Source: an uncultured Lachnospiraceae bacterium (GTDB lineage Bacteria > Bacillota > Clostridia > Lachnospirales > Lachnospiraceae). Taken from it: a DNA stretch of 64,000 nucleotides. Positions 8,148-17,401 of the stretch are shown here, one piece after another. The translations under genes and the position numbers were made by a program. The stretch covers positions 34,877 to 98,876 of the forward strand of contig CANBFE010000013.1 in assembly GCA_947367855.1 (NCBI GenBank). The letters run 5' to 3'. The notes beneath the pieces are model-generated. The model was not told the origin of the DNA. It searched no databases and was given only the letters and a program-made list of their open reading frames with translations. Within the stretch, counting starts at the first letter, position 1; every line of letters begins with the position of its first letter.

Positions 8148-10094
8148 ATGAAAAAACGTCTGTCCCGATTTATTCTCTGTTGTATTGCCGCGTTTTTCCT
8201 CTATCCCTCCCTGCATATGTCGGCATCCTCCCATGATGCCGGGGAGCGGGCCGATATCCTGTTTCTCCACGACACCCATTCCCACCTGAACAGCTTTTCC
8301 ACAGTGGAAAACGGTCAGGATGTCACTCTCGGTGGATTTGCCAGAATAAAAACCCTCATCGACGAAGTGAAGGAAGAGAATCCCGACGCCCTGTTTCTGG
8401 ATGCAGGTGATTTTTCCATGGGAACCCTGGTTCAGACTATCTTCCACACGGAGGCCGCAGAGCTTCGCATGCTTGGCGCCCTGGGGTGTGACGTGACCAC
8501 ACTGGGAAACCATGAATTCGACTATCGTTCCCAGGGACTGGCCGGAGCCCTGGAGGCCGCTGTCTCCTGTGGGGAGACGATTCCCGCCATGGTCCTGTGC
8601 AACATAGACTGGGAAACCATGGAGGCTGAGGGGCTCAGCGCCGACCAGAAGCTGTTAAAGGACGCCTTTGCCCTCTATGGAATGAAAGACTATGTAGTAC
8701 TGACAAAGGGCGGGCTGAAAATTGCCGTACTGGGCGTCTTCGGAGAAGATTCCCTTGCCTGCGCACCCACATGCGCGCTGAAATTCAGGGACATTTCCGA
8801 GGCAGCTGCCGCCACTGTAAAGGAAATCCGGGAAAATGAAGACGTAGACATGATCATCTGCGTCTCCCATGGGGGAACCAGTGACGACGAAGGTAAATCG
8901 GAAGACGAAATACTGGCAAAAAATGTTCCGGAAATCGATTTGATTATAAGCGGGCACAGCCATACCACACTGGAACAGCCCATTCTGCACGGCAATACCT
9001 ATGTGGTCTCCTGCGGTTCCTATGGCAGAAACCTGGGTTCCCTGTCCATGTCAAGAAATCCGGACGGACGCTGGCATATGGAACGCTATGACCTGCTCCC
9101 GGTTACGGAGGCTGTTTCTCCCGACAGCGCCGCCCAGGAAAAAATCGACAGTCTGATGGAAAATGTAGACAGCTCCTATCTGGCCCGGTTCGGATATACC
9201 GGAGACCAGGTCCTAACCAGAAATACCGTCCAGTTTTCCACCTCCGATGACCTGTACAATACCCACACCGAACACAATCTGGGAAATCTTCTGGCTGATG
9301 CCTTCGCCTATGGGGTATCCCAGGCTGACGATGCAGATTCCCACCCTGTAGATGTAGCCATTGTTCCCTCGGGCTGTGTAAGGGATACTTTCGGCACAGG
9401 GGACATCACCGTGGAGGATGTATTTAATGCCTATTCCCTTGGCATCGGCGCGGACGGCGTTCCGGGATACCCGCTGATCAGTATGTATCTCACCGGAGCA
9501 GAACTGAAAACCGGAGCGGAGATCGATGCCTCCGTATCGGATTTCATGCCCTCTGCACGGCTGTATCTCAGCGGCTTCCACTTCTCCTTCAACCCAAACC
9601 GGCTGATTCTGAACAAGGTCACGGACTGTTATATGACCAATGACCAGAACGAACGGATGGAGATAGAGGATGACCGGCTTTACCGGGTTGTATGTGATCT
9701 CTACAGCGGCCAGATGCTTGGCGCAGTAACGGATGTATCCTATGGCATTCTCTCCGTTCAGCCCAAATTTGCAGACGGCACTCCCATCGAAAACATCGAG
9801 GATGCCATTATCCTTTCCCACGGGCAGGAGGTAAAAGCCTGGGCCTCCGTGGCCGGATATCTGGATTCCATGGAGGACTCTGACGGAGATGGCATCTCCG
9901 ATATGTCCCAGTACTATGCCGGCACACAGGGGCGCAAAATCGTAGAAGACAGCAGGGCCATCGGAGATCTGCTGAAAAAACCCAATAAATTTGCCTTTAT
10001 CATCCTGGCCATTGTACTCATGCTCCTGCTTCTGGCAGTTCTGCTGATCCGGTTCCTTGTCAGGCTTATCCGGAAAGCGGCAGGCCGAAATTGA
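8148..10094 (+). CDS. Surface 5'-nucleotidase / metallophosphatase
   Basis: Predicted extracellular nucleotidase that removes phosphate from nucleotides or cyclic nucleotides; UshA/YfkN-type, 648 residues. Signal peptide at about 1-27. N-terminal metallophosphatase domain with ligands D42/H44 in LFLHDTHSHLN, then LDAGDFSMGT, TLGNHEFDY and ISGHSHTTLE. C-terminal nucleotide-binding domain with HNLGNLLADAFAYG and a YSLG turn near residue 432. The protein ends in a membrane helix (about 616-640) and a basic tail, so it is anchored at the C-terminus rather than released. No LPXTG motif is seen. It is probably monocistronic, with its own promoter and a hairpin shortly after the stop. Confidence 0.93.
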   Translation: MKKRLSRFILCCIAAFFLYPSLHMSASSHDAGERADILFLHDTHSHLNSFSTVENGQDVTLGGFARIKTLIDEVKEENPDALFLDAGDFSMGTLVQTIFHTEAAELRMLGALGCDVTTLGNHEFDYRSQGLAGALEAAVSCGETIPAMVLCNIDWETMEAEGLSADQKLLKDAFALYGMKDYVVLTKGGLKIAVLGVFGEDSLACAPTCALKFRDISEAAAATVKEIRENEDVDMIICVSHGGTSDDEGKSEDEILAKNVPEIDLIISGHSHTTLEQPILHGNTYVVSCGSYGRNLGSLSMSRNPDGRWHMERYDLLPVTEAVSPDSAAQEKIDSLMENVDSSYLARFGYTGDQVLTRNTVQFSTSDDLYNTHTEHNLGNLLADAFAYGVSQADDADSHPVDVAIVPSGCVRDTFGTGDITVEDVFNAYSLGIGADGVPGYPLISMYLTGAELKTGAEIDASVSDFMPSARLYLSGFHFSFNPNRLILNKVTDCYMTNDQNERMEIEDDRLYRVVCDLYSGQMLGAVTDVSYGILSVQPKFADGTPIENIEDAIILSHGQEVKAWASVAGYLDSMEDSDGDGISDMSQYYAGTQGRKIVEDSRAIGDLLKKPNKFAFIILAIVLMLLLLAVLLIRFLVRLIRKAAGRN

Positions 10095-10123
10095 CTTAAA
10101 ATCCCATTGAAAATATACAGCGA

Positions 10124-10162
10124 GAGAGCGTATTGATTATCTTTCAATCAATACGCCCTCTC
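10124..10162 (+). terminator. Hairpin after the 5'-nucleotidase gene
   Basis: GAGAGCGTATTGATT (10124-10138) pairs with AATCAATACGCCCTCTC (10146-10162) around a 7-base loop, with one small bulge. It sits 30 bases after the stop codon. No T-tract follows, so it may be an RNA-stabilising or weak termination structure rather than a classic terminator. Confidence 0.5.
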
Positions 10163-10620
10163 AAAACTCTCCATCCAATGGACTGTACCTCCTCTATTTA
10201 ATTTTCGTTCGATTCTTCCATTTTACCCCTGTGCTTTTCCACATTTTATTCTGTACCTGGTGTACTATAACGATTTGAATTTTGTTTCTTTCAGAAATTC
10301 GCTATCTGGATTGTGTACTGCACTTTCTGTCTGCCTTTAAATTCCTTTCTTATTTAATTGTCTTAAAATGGAAGATATCTCTTTGGTGATTCTCATTATA
10401 TACCTGTCCCCTCTATTTGTCAACACTATTTTTGTGTTTTTATTAAATTATTTTATAATTGAATGCTTGAGTGTAATTTTTCTAAAATTTCAGACATTTC
10501 ACTGACGGAGTTACATGAAACAGCCTTGACAGTCCTGCCCCCATGGAATATGATATTTTTATAACAATGATGTCTGCAATCTGTGTATAATACATTGAGG
10601 CAGGACACAAGGAGGGCGCT
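10163..10620. other. AT-rich intergenic stretch
   Basis: About 460 bases without a supported gene. It is T-rich and has no repeat or RNA family that I recognise. Near its right end TATAAT (10586-10591) is a likely -10 box for the epimerase-like gene; no good -35 is seen at the right distance. AAGGAGG at 10608-10614 is that gene's ribosome binding site. Confidence 0.5.
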
Positions 10621-11499
10621 ATGGCAGTTTACGAGGTAAGAAACAAATTGATTTCCATTTCCGTCAACAGTCTTGGAGCAGAACTGAAATCCCTGAAAAG
10701 GCTGGACAGCGGAAAGGAATACATGTGGTGCGGCGACGCCAGATACTGGGGCCGTACTTCGCCGATTCTTTTTCCCTTTGTGGGCGGGGTGAAAAACAGG
10801 GAATACAGAACCGGGGGCAGGGTCTATCACATGACCCAGCACGGCTTTGCCAGGGACATGGAGTTTTCACTGTTATCCCAAAGCGAAAACGAGATCTGGT
10901 TTGAGCTTCACTGGGATGAATCCACACTGGAAAAATACCCTTACGCCTTTATTCTGAGGGCCGGGTACCGGATTGAGGAAAACCGGGTTACGGTTTTGTG
11001 GCAGGTGGAAAACCCGGGAGCAGAGACCCTGCACTTTTCCATCGGCGGACATCCTGCATTTAACTGCCCCCCGGAAGAGGGCACGGAGCAGACAGACTGT
11101 TTTCTGGATTTCGGCCCGGTAAAAGAAGTCCTCAGCACCGGAATCAGCGAAAACGGACTGGCCACTTCCCGTGAGGACTCTTATCCCCTGAAAAACGGAC
11201 TTCTTCCTTTAACCGAAAATCTGTTTGACCGGGACGCCCTGGTAATCGAGAATCATCAGACCGACACGGCAGCCCTCTGCAGAAAGGACGGAACCAGGTA
11301 TATCACAGTCACTATGGATGCTCCCCTTTTCGGCATCTGGTCTCCTCCCGGAAAAAAGGCTCCCTTTGTGTGTATTGAGCCCTGGTACGGCAGATGCGAC
11401 AGCGAGGATTTTGAGGGTACTCTGGAAGAGCGGAAATGGGGCAACCAGGCAGCTCCCGGCGAAACCTGGGAGGCCTCCTATACCATCCAGGCAGAGTAA
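10621..11499 (+). CDS. Aldose 1-epimerase family protein (LacX-like)
   Basis: Galactose-mutarotase-fold protein of 292 residues, predicted to act on the anomeric carbon of a sugar or phosphosugar in the cytoplasm. Family features: GAELKSLK near the start, the arginine/proline turn WGRTSPILFPFVGG, HGFARD (His in the active site), GGHPAFNCP (second His) and CIEPWYG near the end. This matches the LacX/YihR-like branch rather than classical GalM. The start is fixed by AAGGAGG six bases upstream. glnA follows after about 40 bases and may be co-transcribed, although no metabolic link between the two is obvious. Confidence 0.88.
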   Translation: MAVYEVRNKLISISVNSLGAELKSLKRLDSGKEYMWCGDARYWGRTSPILFPFVGGVKNREYRTGGRVYHMTQHGFARDMEFSLLSQSENEIWFELHWDESTLEKYPYAFILRAGYRIEENRVTVLWQVENPGAETLHFSIGGHPAFNCPPEEGTEQTDCFLDFGPVKEVLSTGISENGLATSREDSYPLKNGLLPLTENLFDRDALVIENHQTDTAALCRKDGTRYITVTMDAPLFGIWSPPGKKAPFVCIEPWYGRCDSEDFEGTLEERKWGNQAAPGETWEASYTIQAE

Positions 11500-11541
11500 G
11501 CCCAGGCATTTTTATAATCCAACAGGAAAAGGAGTATGTTT

Positions 11542-12972
11542 ATGGACAAAATTGCAGCAATCAAAACACTCTGCCAGGAAAAGCAGATCCGCATGATCGA
11601 CTTTAAAATGACGGACATTGACGGGCGCTGGCGGCATATCACCATTCCCGTGGAAAGGTTCGGAGAGGATACCTTTACTTACGGCATCGGCTTTGACGGT
11701 TCCAACTATGGCTATGCCCCCATTGAAAAAAGCGACATGGTATTCCTTCCGGATCCGGACACAGCCTATGTGGATCCCTTTGCCACCGTGCCCACCCTGA
11801 CCATGTGCGGCAATGTGTGCACCATCGGAAAAGGGGAGAACAAGCCTTTTGACCAGTACCCGAAAAATGTTTCCCTTCGGGCCGTGGAATACATGAAAGA
11901 ACAGGGCATCGCGGACCGGATGGTCATCGGACCCGAATTCGAATTCTACCTCTTTGACAGCGCCCGCTTTGAAGTCACACCCAGGCAGTGCGGCTACCGC
12001 ATCGACACCAGACAGGCGGACTGGAACCACAGTCTGGACACGGCAGGAAACAACGGCTACGAGGTTCCCCATAAGGGCGGATACCATATTGCGGCTCCCC
12101 AGGATGTGGGATACGATCTGCGCAGCCGCATGTGCATGATGATGGAAGACTGGGGTATCCGGGTGAAATACCACCACCATGAGGTAGGCGGACCGGGCCA
12201 GATGGAAATTGAAGTGGAACTGGCCGATATGCCTGACATGGCGGACAACACCATGATCATCAAATATATTATAAAGAACCTGGCGGCGCAGGAGGGAAAA
12301 ACCGCAACTTTCCTGCCAAAGCCCATCTATCAGGAGGCGGGCAGCGGCATGCATGTGCATATGCTGCTGTTCAAAGACGGACAACCCCTTTTTTATGACG
12401 AAAACGGATATTCCGGGCTGAGCCGCACCGCACATTACTTTATGGGCGGCCTTCTGAAGCACATTGCCTCCCTGTGTGCCTTCACCAACCCCTCCACAAA
12501 CTCTTTCAAGCGCCTGGTGCCCGGATATGAAGCTCCGGTTACCATAGGATATGCCACCTCCAACCGCAGCGCGGTGATACGGATACCTGCCTACGCCAAG
12601 TCCCCTGAGACCAAGCGCTTCGAACTGAGGAACCCGGATGCCACAGCCAATCCCTACTACGCCTATGCTGCAATTCTCATGGCCGGACTGGACGGAATAG
12701 AAAATCAGATCGATCCTTCCGCCAACGGCTGGGGACCTTATGACTGTAATCTTTACACACTCTCCCCGGAAGAGCAGAAAAAGATAAAGGGACTGCCCAA
12801 ATCCCTGGGAGAAGCTCTGGATGCCCTGGAAGCTGACCATGATTACCTGACAAAGGGCGGCGTCTTCCCCCAACGTCTCATCGACATCTGGGTAGCCAGA
12901 AAACGCAGTGAATTAAAACAAATGGAGCAGATTCCCAATCCTGCAGAATTTAAAATGTACTACGATCTGTAA
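11542..12972 (+). CDS. glnA: Glutamine synthetase, type I
   Basis: Makes glutamine from glutamate, ammonia and ATP; cytoplasmic dodecamer in the family. Starting at the second ATG (11542) gives seven bases from GGAG (11531-11534); the upstream in-frame ATG at 11536 would leave only one base, so I reject it. 476 residues. Signatures: GFDGSNYG in the N-terminal beta-grasp domain, metal-binding GPEFEFYLF, KPIYQEAGSGMHVHM (ATP/metal loop), NRSAVIRIP, and KRFELRNPDATANPYYAYAA at the glutamate/ATP site. The length fits the shorter GSI group. No GlnR-type operator was recognised upstream. Confidence 0.95.
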   Translation: MDKIAAIKTLCQEKQIRMIDFKMTDIDGRWRHITIPVERFGEDTFTYGIGFDGSNYGYAPIEKSDMVFLPDPDTAYVDPFATVPTLTMCGNVCTIGKGENKPFDQYPKNVSLRAVEYMKEQGIADRMVIGPEFEFYLFDSARFEVTPRQCGYRIDTRQADWNHSLDTAGNNGYEVPHKGGYHIAAPQDVGYDLRSRMCMMMEDWGIRVKYHHHEVGGPGQMEIEVELADMPDMADNTMIIKYIIKNLAAQEGKTATFLPKPIYQEAGSGMHVHMLLFKDGQPLFYDENGYSGLSRTAHYFMGGLLKHIASLCAFTNPSTNSFKRLVPGYEAPVTIGYATSNRSAVIRIPAYAKSPETKRFELRNPDATANPYYAYAAILMAGLDGIENQIDPSANGWGPYDCNLYTLSPEEQKKIKGLPKSLGEALDALEADHDYLTKGGVFPQRLIDIWVARKRSELKQMEQIPNPAEFKMYYDL

Positions 12973-12990
12973 TGCAGTTATGCATGAAAT

Positions 12991-13036
12991 CTGCCCTGCG
13001 CCTCTGTCCATGGATAAAACAGATGTGTCAGGGCAG
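12991..13036 (+). terminator. Possible terminator hairpin after glnA
   Basis: CTGCCCTG (12991-12998) pairs with CAGGGCAG (13029-13036), with a second internal pairing CTCTGT/ACAGAT in the loop. CAAAAATTTC follows rather than a clean T-run, so its strength as a terminator is doubtful. Confidence 0.4.
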
Positions 13037-13056
13037 CAAAAATTTCATCTTTTCTA

Positions 13057-13084
13057 TTGATTTTCCCCCGATTTATGTTATACT
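13057..13084 (+). promoter_or_regulatory. tRNA-Ala promoter
   Basis: TTGATT (13057-13062) and TATACT (13079-13084) with 16-base spacing. Transcription would begin just before the first base of the tRNA at 13094. Confidence 0.75.
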
Positions 13085-13093
13085 TGAGGTAAT

Positions 13094-13166
13094 GGGGCAT
13101 TAGCGCAGTTGGGAGCGCGCAACATTCGCATTGTTGAGGCCGTGGGTTCGAATCCCATATGCTCCA
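13094..13166 (+). tRNA. tRNA-Ala (anticodon CGC)
   Basis: A 73-base cloverleaf reading GCG codons. The acceptor stem pairs GGGGCAT with ATGCTCC and contains the G3:U70 wobble pair that identifies alanine tRNAs. The anticodon stem CAACA/TGTTG encloses loop TTCGCAT, giving CGC. The T-arm GTGGGTTCGAATCCCAT is canonical. The 3' end is A followed by CGA, so CCA is not encoded and must be added enzymatically. It has its own promoter and terminator, so it is a single-gene unit. Confidence 0.95.
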
Positions 13167-13177
13167 CGAGCCCATTG

Positions 13178-13210
13178 AAAAGGACTGTCAGCAGAATGAC
13201 AGTCCTTTTT
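13178..13210 (+). terminator. Bidirectional intrinsic terminator (tRNA / SpoIID-LysM gene)
   Basis: AAAAGGACTGTCA and TGACAGTCCTTTTT form a perfect 13-bp stem with loop GCAGAA and a T-run on the plus strand. The A-run on the other side lets it also end the leftward gene that stops at 13230. Confidence 0.88.
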
Positions 13211-13229
13211 GCCGTCCCCGTACTTCCCC

Positions 13230-15095
13230 TCATCTAACCGGAATCCTGAGTACCTGCCCTATGCTCAGATTGTCGCCTGTCAGCCCGTTCAGCTGCTTGA
13301 TGGCATCCACAGTGGTATCATATCTTCTGGAAAGAAGCCAGAGTGTATCCCCGGAACGTACAGTGTATTCTATATAGGGAGAGGACTGGGAGCCCGGAAT
13401 TTTCAGCACCTGTCCTACCTGAATCAGGTTGCTTGTCAGTCCGTTGGCGCTCTTGATTGCATCCACAGTGGTATTGTACCGCTGCGCAATGAGCCAGAGG
13501 CTGTCCCCCGGCCGAACCACATACTCACGGTTTCCTCCTCCGGACGGGCCGCCTCCCGAACCGCCCCCGGTTCCCGGCGGTGTGCCTCCTCCCGGCCCCG
13601 GCACATTCTGCCCGATTCCCCGGTAGACCTCATACAGCTTCTTCCAGGTGACCGCTCCCACGATTCCGTCAGGAGACAGCTGCATTGCCCGCTGAAAGGC
13701 AATTACGGCCTGCTGTGTGCCCGGCCCGAAGATTCCGTCCTGGGTCGGCGCAGGGACTGTGGGATAATATTCGGAAATAAGGTCCAACAGGTACTGCAGG
13801 GTAATTACATCCTGGCCTCTGGAACCCTGCCTCAGCACACTCCCCGGCGGAACGGTTCCGATTCCGAGGTTGGTTCCCTCGCTGTCCAGTTCCGCCAGCC
13901 TGGCCACCGCCGCATACAGACTGGAAATTTTGTACCATGTGGATTTGCCCACAATTCCGTCCGCCGCCAGGCCGAAGATGCTCTGAAATTTAGTCACCGC
14001 TGCTCTGGTGCTGTCCCCGAAGGTCCCCGCCTCATCCGTGATTGCCGGAATGGCCGGATAATTCCTGCGTATTCTGTTCAGATATGTCTGAATGGTCTCC
14101 ACATCCAGTCCCCTGCTGCCCACCCGAAGCGCAGTTCCCGGATAGGAGGAAGGCACATTCGCTATCACATTTGTCTCCACGATCTCCACATCGTCCGGAT
14201 AATAACTGCGCAGAATCTGCAAAGGGGTAAGCCCCCTGTCTGCCAGGGTAACCGTCCCCCACTGTGACAGTCCCCCGCAGGTAACCGTGGTTCCATTGCA
14301 GAAGGATGTAAAATAAGGGGCATCCTGTCCCTGCCTTCTCACATATTCATTAAAGATTTCATCCGCCACCCTGCTGATAGACTCATAAATCGGCCGTCCG
14401 TATACGAAATTCTGGTCATAAGCCGTGCTGTTCGTAATATCGTAATCATAGCCACGACTTTTATACCACTCAGTGTAAATGCGGTTTAAAGCAAAGGTAA
14501 TGATTGCATAAATGTTTGCCCGCAGGGACGCGTCCGGCCAGGTAGGGTAGATTTCACTGCTGGCCACATTTTTCACATAATCCGGAAAAGATACCTGCAC
14601 ATTGGACGCATAGGAACCCGGGGCTCCCAGGTGCACCGTTATGGGGTTTGGGATCACCACCTGCCGCAGAATACGCTCCGTGTCCCCCTCCCCGCCTTCC
14701 TGCTCCCGGTTTTCCTGCATGGCCACGGCAGGCTTTCCCACAAAAATTCTTGTCTGCCCTGGCCTGCGCTGCCTCTCCTCCATGGGAACAAGGGCCAGGG
14801 GCTGAACCGCCGTCTCCCCCTCGTAAATGGGAATATGGGAAATAAACAGGGAATCAAAGCCCTCTTTCCCTGCCAATACATCATAGCTTTTGTATGGCAG
14901 CCCCGAATAATACTGGTTCTGGGAAAATCCCCTGTCCAGGGTCTCCAGGGGCACCTTCTGGGTCTCCCCGTTTTCATCCGTTTTCAGGTCATAGAGGAGT
15001 TCTCCCTGTTCCCCGACAATCTTCACCTCCACGCCTTCCAACGGCACGGCATCATGAGCCGTTCGCGCCTGTATGACCAAATAGCCTATCGCCAT
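13230..15095 (-). CDS. SpoIID-domain, peptidoglycan-binding and LysM protein
   Basis: Predicted cell-wall or spore-cortex associated protein, 621 residues. An N-terminal beta-rich domain (1-100; IQARTAHDAVPLEGVEVKI) looks like a carboxypeptidase-regulatory/PEGA fold. A SpoIID-like region follows (about 165-310; VKNVASSEIYPTWPDASLRA then CGGLSQWG). Two PG-binding-1 modules (about 322-390 and 425-490) each show the DGIVG-TW motif. A Gly/Pro linker then leads to two C-terminal LysM repeats (VVRPGDSLWLIAQRY and TVRSGDTLWLLSRRY). SpoIID domains cut glycan strands or activate amidases during engulfment, but whether catalytic residues are conserved here is uncertain. There is no signal peptide, which fits a protein made in the mother cell and placed on the spore. 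That location is inference. Confidence 0.85.
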   Translation of the reverse strand: MAIGYLVIQARTAHDAVPLEGVEVKIVGEQGELLYDLKTDENGETQKVPLETLDRGFSQNQYYSGLPYKSYDVLAGKEGFDSLFISHIPIYEGETAVQPLALVPMEERQRRPGQTRIFVGKPAVAMQENREQEGGEGDTERILRQVVIPNPITVHLGAPGSYASNVQVSFPDYVKNVASSEIYPTWPDASLRANIYAIITFALNRIYTEWYKSRGYDYDITNSTAYDQNFVYGRPIYESISRVADEIFNEYVRRQGQDAPYFTSFCNGTTVTCGGLSQWGTVTLADRGLTPLQILRSYYPDDVEIVETNVIANVPSSYPGTALRVGSRGLDVETIQTYLNRIRRNYPAIPAITDEAGTFGDSTRAAVTKFQSIFGLAADGIVGKSTWYKISSLYAAVARLAELDSEGTNLGIGTVPPGSVLRQGSRGQDVITLQYLLDLISEYYPTVPAPTQDGIFGPGTQQAVIAFQRAMQLSPDGIVGAVTWKKLYEVYRGIGQNVPGPGGGTPPGTGGGSGGGPSGGGNREYVVRPGDSLWLIAQRYNTTVDAIKSANGLTSNLIQVGQVLKIPGSQSSPYIEYTVRSGDTLWLLSRRYDTTVDAIKQLNGLTGDNLSIGQVLRIPVR

Positions 15096-15277
15096 ATCAA
15101 TGGTTTCTCCTTTTACCTCTCAGCCATATTATATGAAACGAAAGCGGAATCCGTTACATTTCACGCCCTGAAACCAACATTTTATGCCATACTTATTATC
15201 CTGCGGGATTTTTCCCCGATATATGTAGTAACAGCAAAAATGCTTCCCGATTCCGCCTGACGGAGAAAGGAGACTCC

Positions 15278-15979
15278 ATGGAAAAAATGATCGGCACAGA
15301 CTATACCGCGAAAACCAGTTACAATAGTGCGCAGACCCCCTCTGTGGGCAGCAGCGAAAAGACCGATGACAGCTTCGGTGACATGATGGCGGAAAAATAC
15401 TGTCTTTCTCCCAGGGACATGACTTTGACGGAATACAAATTATATATTAATGATATAATAAACTCCCTTTATACGCATCCCTCCCAGAAACGCCTCAGTT
15501 GGTTTATCGACATCACGGATGCGGCTTATGAAAGAATGAAAAACGACCCTGCCTACGAACAGTGGGTTCTCGACTATATACAAAAGTCAAAATCCGTAAA
15601 CTATGGCTGCCATGTGCCAAGATTCGCCCTGCTCCACATCGCCGATACCCGGGAAAAGTGCTATGGGTTTACCTGCGGCGCGCAGGATGATGAACGAGCC
15701 CGGCGCGCTGCGGCAAAGAAGCGCATGCGGGAAGCCCAGGCCAAAAAGGCAAGGCGCAAAAAACTCCTGAAGGAATATTTGAAAAAGAAAGCCCAGGCCA
15801 AAAAACTGCAGGATAAACTTTTAAGCCAGAAGATAGCCAACCAGAAACTGGAACGTACCCGCCTGCTGAAATCCTGGAACGAAGAACGCCAGCGGGCCAG
15901 GGCTGCCCGGGCGTATGAGGCAAACCTTTTCATGCTTGCCAGACGGGAGCAGCAGCTGGCATCCTCTCCACTACCTTGA
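15278..15979 (+). CDS. Uncharacterised basic coiled-coil protein
   Basis: 233 residues that I do not recognise. Residues 1-130 are mixed alpha/beta with conserved-looking YCLSPRDMTLTEYKLYINDI and a motif ending in YGCHVPRFALLHIADTREKC. Residues 145-215 are a very basic, Ala/Lys/Arg-rich helix (repeated QAKKA/AQAKK units), probably a coiled coil that binds nucleic acid or an acidic surface. GAAAGGAG lies seven bases before the ATG. It is divergent from the SpoIID/LysM gene and converges on the C39-like peptidase gene with a 9-base overlap of the two 3' ends. The neighbourhood hints at a spore or envelope function, but this is not shown. Confidence 0.65.
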   Translation: MEKMIGTDYTAKTSYNSAQTPSVGSSEKTDDSFGDMMAEKYCLSPRDMTLTEYKLYINDIINSLYTHPSQKRLSWFIDITDAAYERMKNDPAYEQWVLDYIQKSKSVNYGCHVPRFALLHIADTREKCYGFTCGAQDDERARRAAAKKRMREAQAKKARRKKLLKEYLKKKAQAKKLQDKLLSQKIANQKLERTRLLKSWNEERQRARAARAYEANLFMLARREQQLASSPLP

Positions 15980-16939
15980 AAGCCCCCATAAATTCTTGAT
16001 CTGATACCGCAGAGTGTCAAAGTCCCATACTTTTTCACTGTTGCTTCTGCGGTTGGGGTCATTGACATAAAAACCGTTTTCATCATATCCCCGTATCAGG
16101 ATGAAATGTCCTTTGGTTGTAAAGTCGCCAGGCCCCATACTGCATACCACCAGGCCTCCGGAGTCCAGGGTCTGCTTTATCCTGTTTTCATCCAGGGGAA
16201 GCACCTCCCCTGTGAGTCCCAGGCCTGCTGCTCCCTCTGTCCACAGCGACCAGCTGGTGCCGTTCTGCGTATAAAATCCCCTGTCCCAGGCATATTGGGC
16301 CATCTTCCTGGGATTCATATCAAGGTCCCCTGTAAAATACAGATATGCCATATCAAGACATACAGGTCCGCATCCGGCAATGCCGATCATTTCGTCCCCA
16401 TAGGCGTCATATCCCCAACGCTTGTCCCACTGCATCAGCAGGGGAACTTCCCCGGTTGTAAAGTCACCGGACAGATCAATCTCCTGACCCATATACGCTT
16501 CCCGGTCCGGGTAGCTGCTGACATAATCCAGGGTTTCCTCATTTTTCTCCAGAAGCTCTCTCAGCAGTTCCTCCTGGATCCCTCCGCCAAGAATCTCCCG
16601 GCTGACAGCCCCCCTGTCCGCCGCCAGGGAATTATTACCGGCGTCCCATTTTCTGTGCATATCCTCTGCTATGCCCACCAGAGCCATCCCCAGGGCCGCC
16701 GCTGCCGCGCATCCGAAAAAGAATCCGGCCAGCCTGCTCCCCAAACTTCTTCTCCGCCTTCTGCGCCTTGTATGGCAGTGTCCGTTCTGCACCGCAGCAC
16801 TCCGGGAATTTCCCCTGCCGCTTCTTCCGTAGTCCGTCCTCCTGCCTGCCCCGGTGCCTGCTCCCGGTCCATATCCCGTTCTTCTCTGCGCTGCCCCACT
16901 GCGTCCTGCCGGTATTGTCCTGTATTGTCTCATTTCCAT
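15971..16939 (-). CDS. C39-like (papain-fold) cysteine peptidase family protein, membrane-anchored
   Basis: 322 residues from the ATG at 16939, chosen because GGAGG lies seven bases upstream; the ATG at 16960 lacks this. A very basic N-terminal region is followed by one membrane helix (about 65-85), then an external C39-family-2 domain. Catalytic-type residues are visible: Cys in AGCGPVCLDMAYLYFTGD, His in TKGHFILIRGY, and an Asp/Asn in FYVNDPNRRS. The substrate is unknown; proteins of this class in clostridia are often sporulation- or wall-associated. It is isolated on the minus strand between a convergent unknown gene and a small ORF. Confidence 0.82.
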   Translation of the reverse strand: MEMRQYRTIPAGRSGAAQRRTGYGPGAGTGAGRRTDYGRSGRGNSRSAAVQNGHCHTRRRRRRRSLGSRLAGFFFGCAAAAALGMALVGIAEDMHRKWDAGNNSLAADRGAVSREILGGGIQEELLRELLEKNEETLDYVSSYPDREAYMGQEIDLSGDFTTGEVPLLMQWDKRWGYDAYGDEMIGIAGCGPVCLDMAYLYFTGDLDMNPRKMAQYAWDRGFYTQNGTSWSLWTEGAAGLGLTGEVLPLDENRIKQTLDSGGLVVCSMGPGDFTTKGHFILIRGYDENGFYVNDPNRRSNSEKVWDFDTLRYQIKNLWGLSR

Positions 16940-17038
16940 AAGTATCCCTCCTGTTACCATAGAGTATAGCTTACGGAGGAAAGGAATATTTTACTTTTAT
17001 GTTGTAAAAAAGCTAAGAATTTGTTAATTTTTAATTTA

Positions 17039-17245
17039 TTATCTTAACTTCAGATCCTGTCCGGCCATTCCGGCCAGTTTCTCCACATCCATTTTCTGAT
17101 TGTCCCGGAATATAAGATATCCTGTTCCGTTATAATATTCATATCCGATAATTTCCTGCTGTTTCTTCGTTCTTCCGTTTCTCTCCGGCACCGTGATCTT
17201 TGCCCCGATAGGATACTGCAGCGCCATTTCCAGAAATGATATCAT
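17039..17245 (-). CDS. Small hypothetical protein (68 aa)
   Basis: A short ORF, 68 residues, beginning MISFLEMALQYPIGAKI; a GYEYYNGTGYLIF segment suggests a compact beta fold. I do not recognise it. The longer version starting at 17362 is rejected, because its first codons would lie inside the mecA terminator. The ribosome site (AGGGGA, about 11 bases away) is weak. It may be a real small protein of the mecA region or a chance ORF. Confidence 0.4.
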   Translation of the reverse strand: MISFLEMALQYPIGAKITVPERNGRTKKQQEIIGYEYYNGTGYLIFRDNQKMDVEKLAGMAGQDLKLR

Positions 17246-17331
17246 GTTCTTAACCGTCCCCTGATCCTCTGTGTTTTCACATCCATGGATAGGTTTTACC
17301 GTTTCCGGACAGTTTATACCGTTTTGCACTG

Positions 17332-17366
17332 AAAAAGCCGGTGTCCGCAATTCTGCAGGCACCGGC
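17332..17366 (-). terminator. Intrinsic terminator of mecA
   Basis: Read on the minus strand, GCCGGTGCCTGCAG pairs with a reverse copy ending CACCGGC (hairpin 17337-17366) and is followed by TTTTT (17332-17336). It lies 36 bases after the mecA stop codon. Confidence 0.85.
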
Positions 17367-17401
17367 CTTCTTCTATGACTGTTTCATTAACTCCTGTGGA
17401 C

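Noticed and set aside
11512..12873. A 453-codon open frame antisense to glnA
   Set aside because: glnA is certain on the other strand; the antisense reading has no motif and no ribosome site.
17246..17362. Longer version of the 68-residue ORF starting at 17362
   Set aside because: The first codons lie inside the mecA terminator hairpin.
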